Positions 33,945-48,700 of a DNA stretch of 64,000 bases are shown here, one piece after another; position 1 is the stretch's first letter, and each line of letters starts with the position of its first letter. The position numbers and the translations under genes were made by a program. The notes below the pieces were generated by a model that was given only the letters and a program-made list of their open reading frames with translations, ran no database searches and was not told the origin of the DNA. Source of the stretch: Oscheius onirici (Eukaryota; Nematoda; Chromadorea; Rhabditida; Rhabditidae); contig OW051472.1 of the NCBI GenBank assembly GCA_932521025.1, positions 3,844,001 to 3,908,000 on the forward strand. The letters run 5' to 3'.

Positions 33945-35493
33945 CTATTTGGAAACGCCGAAGATGTAGTCCGCTTCTCCCTTGTAGTACTTCTGATAGT
34001 TTTCATTGAGATAGCCAGTAATGTCGGCCATCACGTTGAGAACGGCCTAAATGAACGAGAATTCTGCGAGAAAAGGAACATACTTTGCGAGTTCTCTCAT
34101 CGAAGGGTGTACTGTTCATAATGTCGTCAAAACGGAGCAAAATACGGAGAATATGTGGAAGGCCGTATTGGACAGTGGGCTTGAATTCGACAGCTAAAGT
34201 CTTTGTAAGTTCAGCAAGACAATAAAAAGGCTGACGTTTAATTGGAACGGGAGGAGCCGCACGCATGGATGAGCCTCTCTTCTTCACAACAGGCGTTTTC
34301 TTTATTTTCGTTAAAGCTTCTTGATAATATGCTTTCTCAGACGGATAGAGCAGCTGGCGACTGCAATGATAACGTTTATGGTGTATATTATTTTCAGAAA
34401 CTAACGGCAGAAGTCTGTTGAAATAGTCTAGAAGAAGCTGACTGTATTGAATGACACTCCTAGCTGTGAAAACTTTGTCCTCGAGGTATTTGAGCTGGAT
34501 ATCATAATGCTCTGGCGTCTTGTGAACTGCCTCTCGTAGATACTAAATCAAGTTCTTTGAAACAAAACGGATAAGCACAGCTTACGTCGTGAATGATATT
34601 TTCGATAGAGATCTTGGCAGGAAGGCTGTAGTTGCCATTTTGACGATGAACGAGCTTGTAGTCCTTGGCAATAACTATTTTGAGATTGGGAAAATCGAAC
34701 TGGAACTGAAATAAAAGTCTTTTTGAAGTTTTTTTGTTAAGCACATACTTGAGGGCTGGTAGATATATTATTCTCGGTACCAGCTGTGCTCTCGTTGTCA
34801 TCCTGGCTGTGCGGCGTTCCGTCGCGACTTTTCTCTACAATTAGCATGGTTCTTCTTCTCTTCCTCGCCTCCTTTGCTTTTGCTGCTGCCATGGCTTCCT
34901 GAAAACAATAAGATTACTTTGATTCAGTTTCTAAACAGGCACAAAATACATAGCATACATACGGTAACTAGCACCGATCCACGGTGACTTCTACGTTAAG
35001 AAAGACCAGTACATTCATGTAAACACGAGTCATGACTGCCCAGATGGGGTCTTCTGTAACGATTAGAGGTTTCGCTCTACCGGTAGACAGCAATTTACTG
35101 TGACGCAATATTTTTGCAATTGTGTTCGAAAACTGTCAGCTAGTAGTTTGCCATTGAAGTTCGCTACCTTCGCCTCTTGAAAATCCTCTTCAGTAAACTT
35201 CTTGGTACGATCTTCTAGCTCCTCAACACCGATGAACTCGTCATGTTTTTTATTCCAGCCCTGTAAAAATATAATTTAGTCTCCTTTCGAGAACAAAAAA
35301 TTCTTCGAACATGTTTGTTGGGCAAATGTTTTGAAAACTGAAAAGTAAACATGATCACCTGGTAATGAACCGTGTAGCCTTCTTTGCCTCTCTTGTTGAT
35401 CACCTCGACAATTTTTGCATCGTAGAATATCGGGCTGTTTATATTACGAGCTAGTATACGCTCTCCAACTTCAAAGGATTGACTTGAAGTCAT
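33945..35493 (-). CDS. MRG15/MRG-1-like chromodomain protein, copy 2
   Basis: Paralogue of the gene at 27943-29348 with the same exon plan. The start at 35493 (MTSSQSFEVGERILARN) follows TTTCCAG. The chromo-barrel shows SPIFYDAKIVEV, YTVHYQV and GWNKKHDEFIGVEELEDRT. A Lys/Arg-rich linker follows. The MRG domain has KLVHRQNGNYSLPAKISIEN and VQYGLPHILRILLRFDDIM, and the last exon carries DITGYLNENYQKYYKG to a stop at 33945-33947. The two proteins are clearly diverged, so the duplication is not very recent, or it evolves fast. Expected role: histone-mark reading in a chromatin complex. Which copy is the MRG-1 counterpart cannot be told here. Confidence 0.8.
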
Positions 35494-35996
35494 CTGGAAA
35501 TGAGTTTTCAGACTGCCAATAGAGAAGAACACGCAACGTTTGCTGCCAGGATGAATGCCAGTAACTTTATCGATTTGCTATAAAAAATTTAAATAACGAT
35601 TTTCTACGGGAAGAAATTTATAAGCAGGAGCCCTCCTTGCCGCCAATTTGTGATCGAGCCGCTAGGTTATATAGCGACAAACCAGCAGAAAAAAAATAGA
35701 AAACTGAAAAAAGAGACCGTCAAAGCAGGATCACCTGCCACTGCGCACCAACTTCTCTTTTCAAAATAGTGTACTTGGAGGGAACTCAGATTTTCGAGGC
35801 TAAATCTGAGGTCACTGAACATGTAGCTGTCATCTTCCCGCATTCTTCGTCACATTTCAGTCTTTAATTTCATCAAAGTTCGTTGTAACGAAGATCTTAC
35901 ACTTGTTGTTGTACAATTCTAACAGTTTATTCGAATTAGTTCCTTTCTTCGGAACAGAGATCAAACTAGCCCACGGATATGAAAAACCAAGCAAGT
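35494..35996. other. intergenic, nothing recognised
   Basis: Upstream region of MRG copy 2 and downstream of the nuclear receptor. No additional gene or repeat seen. Confidence 0.45.
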
Positions 35997-37676
<1,680 letters not shown>

Positions 37677-38957
37677 TCTGAAAAACCTGCAGAAGTGAAT
37701 AAAAAGGGAACATAAAAAATAAAGAAAAGCTGAATCTCTTGAGAACAGATCGGAGGAGAGTCAACAGCCTGTAGTCTACTGTTGGCGACAGTCTGCTCAG
37801 AGGACGCAACACCTCCTGAACTGACAACCAGTTGGTCCGGCTGTCACTACCGTAGTTGGCTTTGGAAAAATTGGGAGGAGGGATCGCGACAGCTGACGGA
37901 GGACCGCCCCCTGATCCCAATTGAGCCAATCGCCGTCGGGCGGCTTCTGAGCCTGGCCATGAAGCCAATCTGACTCTAACAATTAGACTTGAAGAAGAGA
38001 CAAGAGTCAATCAGCCAGGACAGGTCAAGAGCATTACTCACGCTACAAACGATACATTTTGCGGTGGACAGTCTCTTTGAAATGTATGGCCTTTTTCTGG
38101 TTCTTCTTCTGTCTCTGTCTTTTGACAAGAACAATTCCCTTTGACTGCGTGTCGTCTTTCTTCATTACAGCTATAGAAGAATACACAACAACCAACCACT
38201 TCATTGTTCTCTTAAGATCAGTTCCTTCCCTTCCAATAGTTCCACATGTCCTGACAGAATGCCTCTCAGCAGTAGCTGCTCGTAAAGGACACACATCATC
38301 CAAGTAGACACAATGAGGAAGCGTGTCCTCCCGACAGCTGGTCCTATCACCATTTGGCCATTCCATCCGTGGCTGGCAATCTCTGCTAGTGAATTTGATA
38401 GTCGTGCATACATACCACTCGAAAGCCAACATCAAACTGTTGACAAATCGGGTCTCCATTCCGGGCAAAAGCTCTCACAGAGAGACTCAAGGGAATTACC
38501 GTAAACTTTTTGAACATTGGCGAGTCAGGATGTGCCATTACGCGTTGGCAAAAAGGATTAGGCCATCCAGAAGTGGCCGACGGAAACTCAATTGGCTGCC
38601 AATAGACCAACTGCAAACAATCCCGAACACCCAATCGGGTACTTCATTTCAAGAAGAGACCTTTGGATCAACTTGCAATGAAAGGCTTGGAGAAGCTGAA
38701 AGTTATTAGCATATGCATGTTGTTGTTCTCTTATTTTTAATGACGCAGTAGACCCTGTACCGTAGTCTCTTTTGAACATGACAAACGTCGTCACTTCCAG
38801 CCGGGGTCTCATCTGTGGTGGCTCCTATCGAATTATGGCTGTTATTGGTCGCGGGCTTTGTGATGCGCTAAGTAATCTTGTTACGGCGATATAGGGGCCA
38901 CAGGAAGGCTCAATCGCCAAATGACACGAGCAAATAGAGACCTCGCAACTCTCTTTA
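37677..38957. other. gap with possible unassigned Cys-containing exons
   Basis: On the minus strand, stretches at about 38480-38600 (CQRVMAHPDSPMFKKFTVI; RAFARNGDPICQQFDVGF) and 38250-38400 (CQPRMEWPNGDRTSCRED) look coding and Cys-rich, perhaps an extracellular protein. They lie in different frames and I could not assemble a gene or name a family. Confidence 0.3.
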
Positions 38958-40820
38958 TTAGCTTCCATGGGAAGGGGACGATTCTTCTTGGCTCTTCTGC
39001 TTCATCTCTAGTCTTTCATGGAAAGGAACCATTTTGCCGAATAAGATGTACCAAGTTATCAGGACTACCAAAACGAGCAGGATCTCTATCCACCAGACTA
39101 TTCGCGGTCCGAAAAGAGTATATACGAAACTCATGGAGAGGGGAGAGACCATTCGTCCGAGTGATCCGGCCATTTGGAAGAAACCTTGTAGTGTTCCCTG
39201 AACTTATTCATTTTTAGAAAGTAGTTTGGCTGACCTGTTTCCTTGAGCCGATAATTTTTGAATACAATGTAGTCATTCCAATGTTTAGGAAAGACCAGGA
39301 CAAGCCGAAGACCAGAAGGTAGAACCCGTAGAAGATCTGAACTTTTTTGTGTTATATAAAACATAAGCTTACCCAAGGAGAACTGGTATTCAACCCGTCA
39401 CACCAACCGAATCTATCGAAATCGCAGCCTTGATCTGATCCTAAAACTTTCTTGTTCTACTGACAAACAATTTGTCAACCATTGATCCTGGCAGGAACTT
39501 GTACTCCGAAGAACGGATAAGATTGTGTAGCTACGAAAAAGGCCAAAACTGTGAACAGGGCAGTAACGCAGGATACTCTTTCCGGCAGACTGGAAACAGT
39601 TTTACACTTTGCTAAGAAAAGTCTCACAATTTGCTAAAGTCGAAAATGATGAAGAAGAGGTAGAAGAAGATCCCAATGAAGCCCGAAGCGGCGTGAACTC
39701 CCGAATTCCAGGTGACAGCTTGTTCTTTGTCCAGATCGAACATCATCATCGTGTACGGGGAGCCGATTCTGAACTCTCTCATTTTTTTTTGTATATTCTT
39801 AAAAACAAACGTTTCAATGGTAGTAAGGGAGAATATTTGGCTGAATCTGGTAAAAATGCACAGTCCGATTGCCAAGAGGTCCATTCCGATTGCATGGCCG
39901 TCTTTCTACAAATTAGGCTTGTTTTTGAAACGTTTCTCAGGTACCTCTGCCTTTGGTTTCTCATAGACAATTTTCTTCTCTTGGAAGAATTTTCCAATCA
40001 GAATGATTCCTGTAATGTTCATCAACATGCTAAATGCAGCCGGAGCGGTATAAATGTTTAGTCGGAATGGTCCAACATGGAATCCTTCAGTTCCAAAAGG
40101 AGTGAACAGGAGTTGAAGACCTGAAGAGTCAGATTAGAACAAAAGAAGGGAATCTACCTGGGCCAAACATGGAGCCGACGGCGATTCCTCCAGTTACACA
40201 AGAAATGGCTCTCGAACGGTCTTTGATGGTCGAGGCAGAGGCGACATACGTTCGAAGGACCGTCGCGTTGCCTGTTCCAGAGCCAGTAATGAATCTGGCA
40301 GCCACCTGTCATATCAGTCTGTTTTTTGACCAAAATCACACTCACCATCACAAATGGAACGGCAGCGATGGGAACGAATTGGACACAGAGGTAGAGAAAG
40401 TTTCCAGCTAGCATAAAAGTGAACCCAGTCATCAACGGAATCCGGACCTGCAATAAAAATTTGTAGACAAATAGTTTTTCTTCTTACCTGCTCTATTCGA
40501 TTGCTCCAGAACCCGAAAGTTGGTGCTCCTGAAATTGGTTGATGATTAGAAATACAAAGAGCCAACCTATGCATTGTGCAAGACTGTACATTGCTACAAT
40601 GAAGCCTAGCATAGTTTCCGGCATACTCCGATCAATCTAAAGAGTCCTTCAGGAAGGCATTAGAAAAACATACACTGATCAAATAGGGCCACAGACTACT
40701 GAAATAGATGGAAAACTGGACGGCCTGAACGACGGCACAGAAACCGCACATATAGATTGAAGACCATGGAGTGTAGTCTTCTTCTTTGGGAGGGGACGGT
40801 GATGAAGAAACATCACTGTT
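38958..40820 (-). CDS. MFSD8/CLN7-like lysosomal transporter, 5' end unresolved
   Basis: Major facilitator superfamily protein of the MFSD8 (CLN7) group, a lysosomal membrane transporter or channel. The first recognisable exon (to 40820) reads SPPKEEDYTPWSSIYMCGF and then a span with YFSSLWPYL. The MFS signature follows: MPETMLGFIVAMYSLAQ, GAPTFGFWSNRIEQ. Later come VARFITGSGTGNATVLRTY and RSRAISCVTGGIAVGSMFGP. The second half shows VTWNSGVHAASGFIGIFFY and GSRKQGTLQGFFQMAGSLGR. The last span is followed by a Ser/Glu-rich tail ending SPSHGS at 38958. No ATG stands in frame in the first exon. A hydrophobic open stretch at about 41109-41226 (MIFAVSCAHLLMASVGQPL) could be a further upstream exon. 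Confidence 0.75.
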
Positions 40821-43748
40821 CTGAATCTAATGATTCCTCTGGATTGGAAAGAAAGGTCGGTTAAATGACCACAAATCTCACATTGTGAAAAGATGGGACC
40901 ATTGCGTAGTGGACGAGCAGAGACAGTCGAAAACGTGCATTTTTGAGAAAGACAGTCCCGCATTACACATGCAAATCTAGCACGGGAGTGAGGCCATTCA
41001 AAACATAGATCAACGAATTTCAAAAGCTCGCTCAAGAGTTCAGTCTGGGTCTCATTGCTGGAGAAACTATCAAAGATCTTTGATAGAAACAAATCAAAGA
41101 GTTTGAAAAGGAGGACGAACCTGACTGCAAGCAGCAGTTGAGAGAAGCGGCTGGCCGACGGAAGCCATCAATAAATGAGCACAAGAAACGGCAAAGATCA
41201 TCCGAGGTTCCCAGCCAACGGTTCTATGCTCCTAGTGTTATGACGCGACTAGCTCTGATTGTATGATTTTTAGGGGAGAGGACAAATGGCAGACAGAGCG
41301 GAGAACAATTACAAGATGGGGAGAGCACCCATGGAATTGATTACAGTTACGAAGTTCCGAGGAATCTCTGATACAAGCTAGAGGTTTGGAGGTCTGCACA
41401 GATCTCAATAACCATGGCTGGATCAAAACAGTGCTTCTGATAAGCTTATTTCTCGTGTCTTCGTAATCAAGTGTTTTTCAAAACAAACTTCTAAGAAGGT
41501 GTCTCCCCAGTGTATTTTCAACTTTTGGAGGGGACTAAACAATAAAAGCTAGAGTAATGACGTCATCCAGCCAGACAACATCGATTTTCGGAATACACTC
41601 TTGGTCGGCTTTTCTTCTTCTACTCATGTGTCATAAACTACATGTTTTGATTAATTGTGTCCCAATGACATTGCTTTCTTTCCTCCTTTAGTCAGCTTAA
41701 AAGAGTCACCACCAGAATTTTGAAAGAGTCATTATCTAGGGGAAGACTCTCCTTTCTCTTCCTGTCTTATCTTCCAGTCTTCTTGTTTTGCTCATTAGTT
41801 CCTGTTCTTTTCAAGTTCCTCATTTTCTGCGGGTCCATCGGCTCCTGGCGTCCGTGTTTTCCGTCCGAATTAGCCCACGGTCTCCCCTCCGAGTCAACCG
41901 GTTCTTGAATCATCTCCGGCCGCATTTTTCAAACGACAGACGGCACCGTTTCTCTGTTCATCAAAAGTGCTCTTTCTCTCTCTCCAATCGGAAAAAAAGA
42001 ATTGAAATCAGCTGGTGTCCATTTCAGCTGTTTGCCCTTTCTTTTTCTGGCCACTCTCGCGGTCAACGTCGACCAGATTCGTGTAAACATTCACGTTTTC
42101 TCGTTGGGCGTAGACGGTCCTTTTCAATTTCCGTCCAGTCCTTTTCCCGTAATCCCGGTGATTCATTTGGTGATAACTGTCATTCAAGAGAGCGAGCGCG
42201 AAAAGGACAAGGCCACAAGAGGGTGTGGCAGCCAAGGGATCACTTTTTCAAATCCTATGGAGACAGATAGTTCTCTTTCTTCCCTTTTTGACCTCAACCC
42301 AGTTCTTTTGTGCCTCTGAGAGTCTGTCAAAACCCTCGTTTCCATTAGCACGCCTTCTTCTCATTACCGGTTCCCTTCTAGACCGGTAATTTTCTTCAGT
42401 TTGATTCATGTTACGCGTGTGCGATTTCGGCCATTCGGCTTCACAATGGACGCTTCCTATTGGGCCTGCCGGACGAGCCAGTCTGACACGAATTTCATTT
42501 GTTGCGCTTGGCGACTGTACAGTTTTTTCAGATATTTTACTTTTCAAACACGCCCTGTTCTTTTCTAATAGCCTCTGTTTTCTTGCGCTATCAAAAGTTC
42601 CCTTAACTAATAATAGTAAACAAGATAAATCTTGTTTTGCCTTTTCACTGTTTTTGGTCTGATAGAGACAGTCACTGTCTTTCACTGACCACTGTTTGTC
42701 TCTCTTCCCTAAAAACGACTACCTAATCTCCCTGTCCGACTAGCCTCAATTCCCGAACCGTGACCCTCTGACTTTTAATCGATTCGTTCGGCGAGGATCA
42801 CACGCCTTTTACGGTTCCCTCTTTTTTTGGAAATGATGAATTGTAAGGGGAAAACTGTTTCGGGGACTGAAACAGCCCACCGTTTCCCATCATCTCACAA
42901 TCCAATTTCCCGTTCCTCCCTCCCACGAACTCGTTCTCTTTCCTCCATTTCCCTCTCTCGTTCCCTCATCAAAATTTGTCTTCCGCTCCCCATGTTAATC
43001 CGACTGCTTACGAGCCAAAAACAATGGACCTGTCCCTCTGGAGGGAACAGTACAGTAGAGAGAAGCCTTGTACCAGTCTCGAGCTTATCAACGGCGATAA
43101 AACTCCCTGTTGCGCCTCTTCTTTTGTCGACTTTTTTTCTTTGGCAGAACTGTTGAATCGCACTTTGCCGGAAAGAATTTTGTCGCGGTCTTTAGAACCC
43201 CCGGCCCACCTGAAATACAAATAGATTACCAGTCGGAAGAAGTCTTCTCTTTCTTGCAACCTTATCCTTCTTTTTTCTTCATTTGCTGCTTTAGTAGATC
43301 TGTTGTTTCTCTCAGTCCGTCTGAGAGCAAAGAAAAGTCTGTCCACTATCAAATGGCAAATAAACGTAGTAAACAGACAATTCAGACAAGTAAGTTGTGA
43401 ATCTTATCGGCGGAAATGAACAGATTCAAACTAATCAGGGGGTCAGTCTATCGATTTGTTCCTTTCTCTTTTAAAACCTTGTTCTTTCGTCCTCTCATGA
43501 GGAAAAGGGTAGGAAACCTGTTCTGACAAGCGTCAAGTGCATTTGTCTCCCTTTCTCGGCCCGGGTATACAAGGTGGGTTGCCAATTCCTGTATGAATCA
43601 CTTGAACCAATTAGTCACGCTGTTTTCTTGGTACATAAAGTCCCAATTCGGGGAGACCCAGTGACTCATTCCTACTGCCGTTCAGAAGTCTTATCACTTT
43701 CTTCTTATTCGGAAATTTTTCACAAAAAAAGAGCCATTCAGATCAGAA
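40821..43748. other. 2.9-kb gene-poor region, pyrimidine-rich on plus strand
   Basis: From about 41680 to 43700 the plus strand is strongly enriched in TTTC, TCTC and CCTT runs. The many open frames are Ser/Phe/Leu-rich by-products with no domain. The possible MFSD8 exon near 41109-41226 is the only protein-like stretch. It may serve as upstream regulatory DNA for the gene starting at 43749. Confidence 0.4.
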
Positions 43749-44385
43749 ATGTCGGAGGAGCAGAACAAGCCTGAGCAGCAGCTCACCGCCGAGCCTCCGG
43801 TCAAAATGCGAAACGGACGTTCGCCTCTCTCTTCGGCCAATGCTCAGACTGCTCTTCTCAGAGGACTGGAAGTTCTTCAGGAGGGAGAGTCCAACGAAGA
43901 GTCTGAGGGTTCGTTTTATTGAATTGACCGTTTTCAAACGTCATTTTAATTCTCTTGTCCAATATCAGCAGCCGTGCCAACGCGAAAAATTACTTATCAG
44001 ATGACGTCCTTTGCTTAAAATGAGACCGGAAAAGGGAAATAATTTCCAGAGATCCGCAAACTTGATAGTCAACTGGACCATCTGAACGACTATATGAGCA
44101 AGATGGAGGAGCGACTGAAGACTCACAACGAGAAGTTGATGGCTCAATTGAAACAGCAGAAAGAGGAAAGGGAACAGAGAAGAAAATCTTTCCACGAGGT
44201 TTGTTTTGTTGATTTATTGGAAAATAGAAAACTTGTAGAGAATGAATCAGGCGCAGCAAGAAGACACCGATTTCCAAGCACAGTTAAACAACCTTCTTGG
44301 GCGTGTTGACAAGCAGCGAAATCGCCAATCTATCTATGAAATGATTCAGGGTCTCGAGATCCCGAAGACTGAAGAGAAGTCCTAA
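43749..44385 (+). CDS. bbln-1: bublin-like small coiled-coil protein
   Basis: Three-exon protein of roughly 145 residues. The start MSEEQNKPEQQLTAEPP at 43749 follows CAGAA. After an acidic N-terminus, exons 2 and 3 form a long coiled coil: KLDSQLDHLNDYMSKMEERL, then LKQQKEEREQRRKSFHE and MNQAQQEDTDFQAQL. The C-terminus is QGLEIPKTEEKS with TAA at 44383-44385. The LDxxLDHLxxxxxxxxxxL pattern resembles bublin (human C9orf16; C. elegans BBLN-1), which binds intermediate filaments and protects intestinal tubes. Identity rests on pattern recall, so moderate confidence. It converges with the ZNF706 gene. Confidence 0.6.
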
Positions 44386-44718
44386 TTTCTGTACACATGT
44401 TTTTTTTCACTTGCTTCCGAGTTTTTAAACGACGGCTATTTTCATTGCAACGTTCTATTCTGACTAGACTAGTATTGTAATGAACGATTAATATATCCTA
44501 CGTTGTTTCTGCAACTATTTATTGCAAAAAGTGTTTTCAACTGTATTAGTAACACGAGCAAAAGAGTGAGTTATTACAAACCGGAAAATATGAATAAAGA
44601 CAATACCATTTCTAATCTAGACAAATGTGTCGGACATCACCAGTTGACGAGTCAAATCGCCGAGATATGAAAGCAAACAGTGAAATTGACGCTTTGGAGG
44701 AAGTTCGGTCATCACGAT

Positions 44719-45090
44719 CTAGGCCTCCGCGGTCAACTCGGCTGGAAGAGGCTTTCCAGGATGCTTGTTTTCGAAATGTTGACGATACGTCTGAGAAAGC
44801 AGCGAATTTTAAAAAAAACTGAAATCAAACTGACCTTCAAATCGGGAATTTGAGCCATGCAGACGGTACACTTGTAGACGAGAGCCTTCTGTGCAGCAGT
44901 CTTCTGATCACATCCTTGAGACTTTTTGAGGTCCTGCTGCTTCTTCAGATTTTTCTGAAAATTCATGTTGAATGCAAAAGTTAGATCAAATCTCGTGAAG
45001 ATCTATCGTCAAAAATAATCGAAGCAGGCTGAAAAACATAAACAAAAGACTTACAGCTTGCGACTGGGCCTTCTGATGACCTCTTGCCAT
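44719..45090 (-). CDS. ZNF706-family small zinc-finger protein
   Basis: Very short conserved protein in three exons. MARGHQKAQSQA starts at 45090. The second exon is basic (KNLKKQQDLKKSQGCDQK) and ends in the zinc-finger half YKCTVCMAQIPDLK. The last exon completes it with TYRQHFENKHPGKPLPAEL and stops at 44719-44721. C-x2-C...H-x4-H spacing and the PLPAEL tail are those of ZNF706/SERF-like proteins. It is cytosolic/nuclear; the human protein has been linked to stem-cell exit and translation-related functions. The total of about 75 residues equals the family length, so it looks complete. Confidence 0.85.
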
Positions 45091-45745
45091 TGTTCCTTGA
45101 GTCTGAAAAAGCGTATATAGAACATGGCGAAGAAGAAGCAAGATTAAAAAACGAGTATGCTGCCGAGACTTATACACAAACGCTGGACATAAAGCGCCCG
45201 ATAACTGCCAAAACAAGCTCGTGGGCGCAAATCATTTGGTGGCGGTTCGGCAATAAGTTGTCGAACAAAAATTGTGAATACATAACATCGCATTTCGTTC
45301 TTTGCAAGTTTATACGGATCTTCTTCATTCGATTTACATTTATGTAAACGATGTTGCAGTCAAAATTGGTGTTCAAGGGAGCAAAACATGCCGAGCTACC
45401 TAAAAGCAAGAACAAGAGACAGTAACACCTTGAACCTAATTTTAGGAAAACGTGTTTTTCGTTCTGTTTTTTTTTGTCCCACGACAAAGTATTTGATCAA
45501 AATACTAATCGAAACTGCAAATTGGCGTAATTTTTTAGTACTGCAAAAGGAAAACGAATGAAAATCAAGTCAAAGCCGAAGCGAAAAGGAAAAATTTCGG
45601 TTCCCGCGAACAGCCCGATTGAAACTGCGCGCTCGCATGAAAATAAGTACGCAATTCGAAAAACCATTTTCGGTCTGGTTGTTCCAAATTTTCTCATTCT
45701 TTTTTCGCAAAAAGGCGGGAAAACTTTATAAAATTGCAGGTGAAA
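45091..45745. other. intergenic, AT-rich
   Basis: Divergent spacer between the ZNF706 gene and the large gene on the other strand. No motif recognised apart from the acceptor TTGCAG before 45746. Confidence 0.45.
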
Positions 45746-48700
45746 ATGGAGGTGGATTCGCCTGCATCACCTCCGGCAGCCGATGCTCAAGAAGAGCCGA
45801 CAATAATACCGCAAGAAGAAAAAATGCCGCAAAATGAACCAGTAATTCGTCTTGTCTTGATTCTTCAAACAGAAAGCGTTAAGATGGATACAGACCTGCG
45901 GAATGTGCAGGAGAAGACGCATGATCACAAAAAGTCACAATTCCGCCAGACTGCAGAGAAAATTGAGCCGGAAGTATACCGTGAAAAAGACAGACATGGC
46001 CGTCGAGGATATAATACGCCTGAAAATCAAGAGGTTTGTCCTTCTTCTAGCGCTTTAACCGACGTCTCAGATCTATTCAACTGTGAAGAGTCTACAAATC
46101 TCCTTCCAACGGATCGCAGCCTTGGGCGACGTCTACAACATCTACAGAAATCGTCACGGCTGGATTGGAAGAACCGAAGAGGAAGTTCTGGATGTTGCCA
46201 GTCAGGTCATGAGCCGTATTCCCGCAGCAAAGTGCGACCTCCGTCTTTTCACAATGACAATGTTTTCTTGCAGAACAGCCGTCCTCAGTTACATTGGTCT
46301 CCTTGTTCATGAGGCTACCAACAGTTTTTTCACTAAATCGGAAAATTCGCAATACGGTGAACACTTTTGTGCTGTTCTTTTCACATATGTTTTCAGCCGT
46401 CGACTTCTCGATTGTCCAAGGAGCCACAGTCAAGCTTGTGGGCGACTGGCTGGCCATGCTAAAGGACACAACAAACGAGCAAATATTCCTCGATACATTG
46501 ACGTGGTGCTGTGATTTGGCCAGCGAAATTGCCGAACACAATAATGGACGCCCGGCAATGCAATCCGCACGAACGCCTGAAAGCCAGACGGTTATCTTCG
46601 CCTCCTGTCCAAGCATCGCCTCTTTCATCCGGCTTCTTGATTTTTTGATCGAAAAATTGTACATTTTCATCTTTTTATTCGCTCAACTCAAATTCAGATT
46701 GAACGAAAATTCGGAGAAATGTATGAAAATCCTATTCTACTGCTCGCGTCACGGGACTAACTTTCATTGGGTCTGGGTCCATATTGCGTTAGTTTTTCTA
46801 TTTACATTGTAAAGCAGCTCAATTTTAGGGACAAATTTCCCGGAAAGGTAGTCAAGAGAATTTTCACAATCGGCGGACAGCAGTTCAAAGCATACGCGGA
46901 TGCTTTTCAAGCCAAACTGAGGGAAAGAGCAGCTCTCAGCATTCTGAATCAGATGCACGACGACTACAGAACCCGATTCTCCTCGCTGGCCGAACTATTC
47001 AACTTGCTCACTAGGAAGGGTAATGTAGATCTGAAGGGAACAGTTACGAAAATGTTAACTGTAATTTGTTCGATTGCAGCTGGATTACCTCTCTGCTTTA
47101 TAGGAGAGTCTGGAAGCAGATGTGGTCGACGCCGCCAAAGCCAACTACAACATAGTCTTTCTCTTCAAACTGGTCACAATATCTCCCGACACCCTCAGAT
47201 TTCTCGTCGAGCAGAATCATCATCTGAGTAAGCAACTAAACTATTAAATAGTTGTAGTGTCTGTGGTTGACTGTTTGTTTGTGTTTGTCCATGACCAATC
47301 GTAGAATCGTCGTAGCAAGTCAAGAGTTGTCCGGATTAGATAGCAAGTAACCTTTGAACATGGAGTTTTACAGTCTTTGGCTTCTACTGTGTCAGAGACA
47401 AGTAGAAAGCTTTAAAAACCGGTAAAGACCATATAGAAAAGTTTGGGGCTACGACGCCGTCAGGCGACAAATTCGTCTGGTTTTAACTTAAACAAAACAT
47501 CAAATTTCCAGTAACACCGCTCAATCTCTTCCGCGGAATGTTGCAAATTCTGTCTCTCGAGAAGGACGTCATTCTTCAAAGTGGTCCATACCAGGAATTC
47601 GCGAAACAGATGATGAACGAGCTTAATCCGGACAGTCAGTGTGTCGTTTTCAAGGCTGTAGCTCGATTGGCACTCGATCCGCATGCTCTGCAAGGAATTA
47701 CGGCCAAACACAGTCAGAGCAAAATTAGCATAATCACCGAAGCGGCTTTTACCGCCATGGTTTGTTAAAATTGTCTAGTATTCTATGAAATTCGTCTTCA
47801 GAACGATCTCATCGAACTGATGCTCATAAATACACATTCAAGTGATCCCTGTCTTCCGGACGATTACAAAACAATTTCTTCCTTCGCAAACGGATCGGAT
47901 CTTCAGTTCATGATCGACAGCTCTTTGTCTTCTCCTAATCAGTTCGCTTATTTTTAAAATGGCCCATTAACATAGTTTCAGTGCTCCTCAAATTATTCGA
48001 TATTTGCACACAGTTTCAGTCACATTTTCGGCCAATAAAGCTGCTGAGATCATTTCTCGGTTCATTCTCAGTGCCCACGAAACACATAAAGTAGGTTTTT
48101 TTTGTTATTTTTGGTCAATATTCCTCCTTCAGCTACATGTCCTATGCGCATTTCTGTCAACGGTTGTTCCCTTCCACCCCGGGCTGATGGAGAACGTTTA
48201 CAAGGAAATCTTTCTGACTAGGGAGATCTATCTGACAGAATGTGCGAACGACTCGTCGAAAACGGACTTCCAACGGAGTGTGACCTTCATTACTAACATG
48301 AGGACACTTCTAGAATGGGATCTGGCTGTCGAAGATCCGTCTTTCAAGAGCAATGAGCTCAATCCCCGCTCTCAGACTGGCTTTTTGATTGCCGGCTTTC
48401 TCTCAATCGCCATCGACACCTGTAATCAGGAGCTGCAACGCGGAAATGTTCAAAATGTCCAACTGATGATCTCCGAAGTTGGCAGGTTCTTGAAATCGAT
48501 CGCTCCCTCAATTAGCAAAGAAAAGACCGCAGGACAGGTAATTTCTATCCTATTTGTCAAATATATGATTTCAGCAACGGAGCATTATAATCAATATCAG
48601 ATTCATTTACAAGATTTCACTACAGCTGGCTCACTTGCTCAAAATTGCCCTCTTGACCGTATCCAAAAGTACCTTTTGAAAGTTGCAGTAATATTGGTCA

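Noticed and set aside
42002..43400. Long Ser/Phe/Leu-rich open frames on both strands
   Set aside because: They follow the pyrimidine bias of the region and have no domain or splice pattern.
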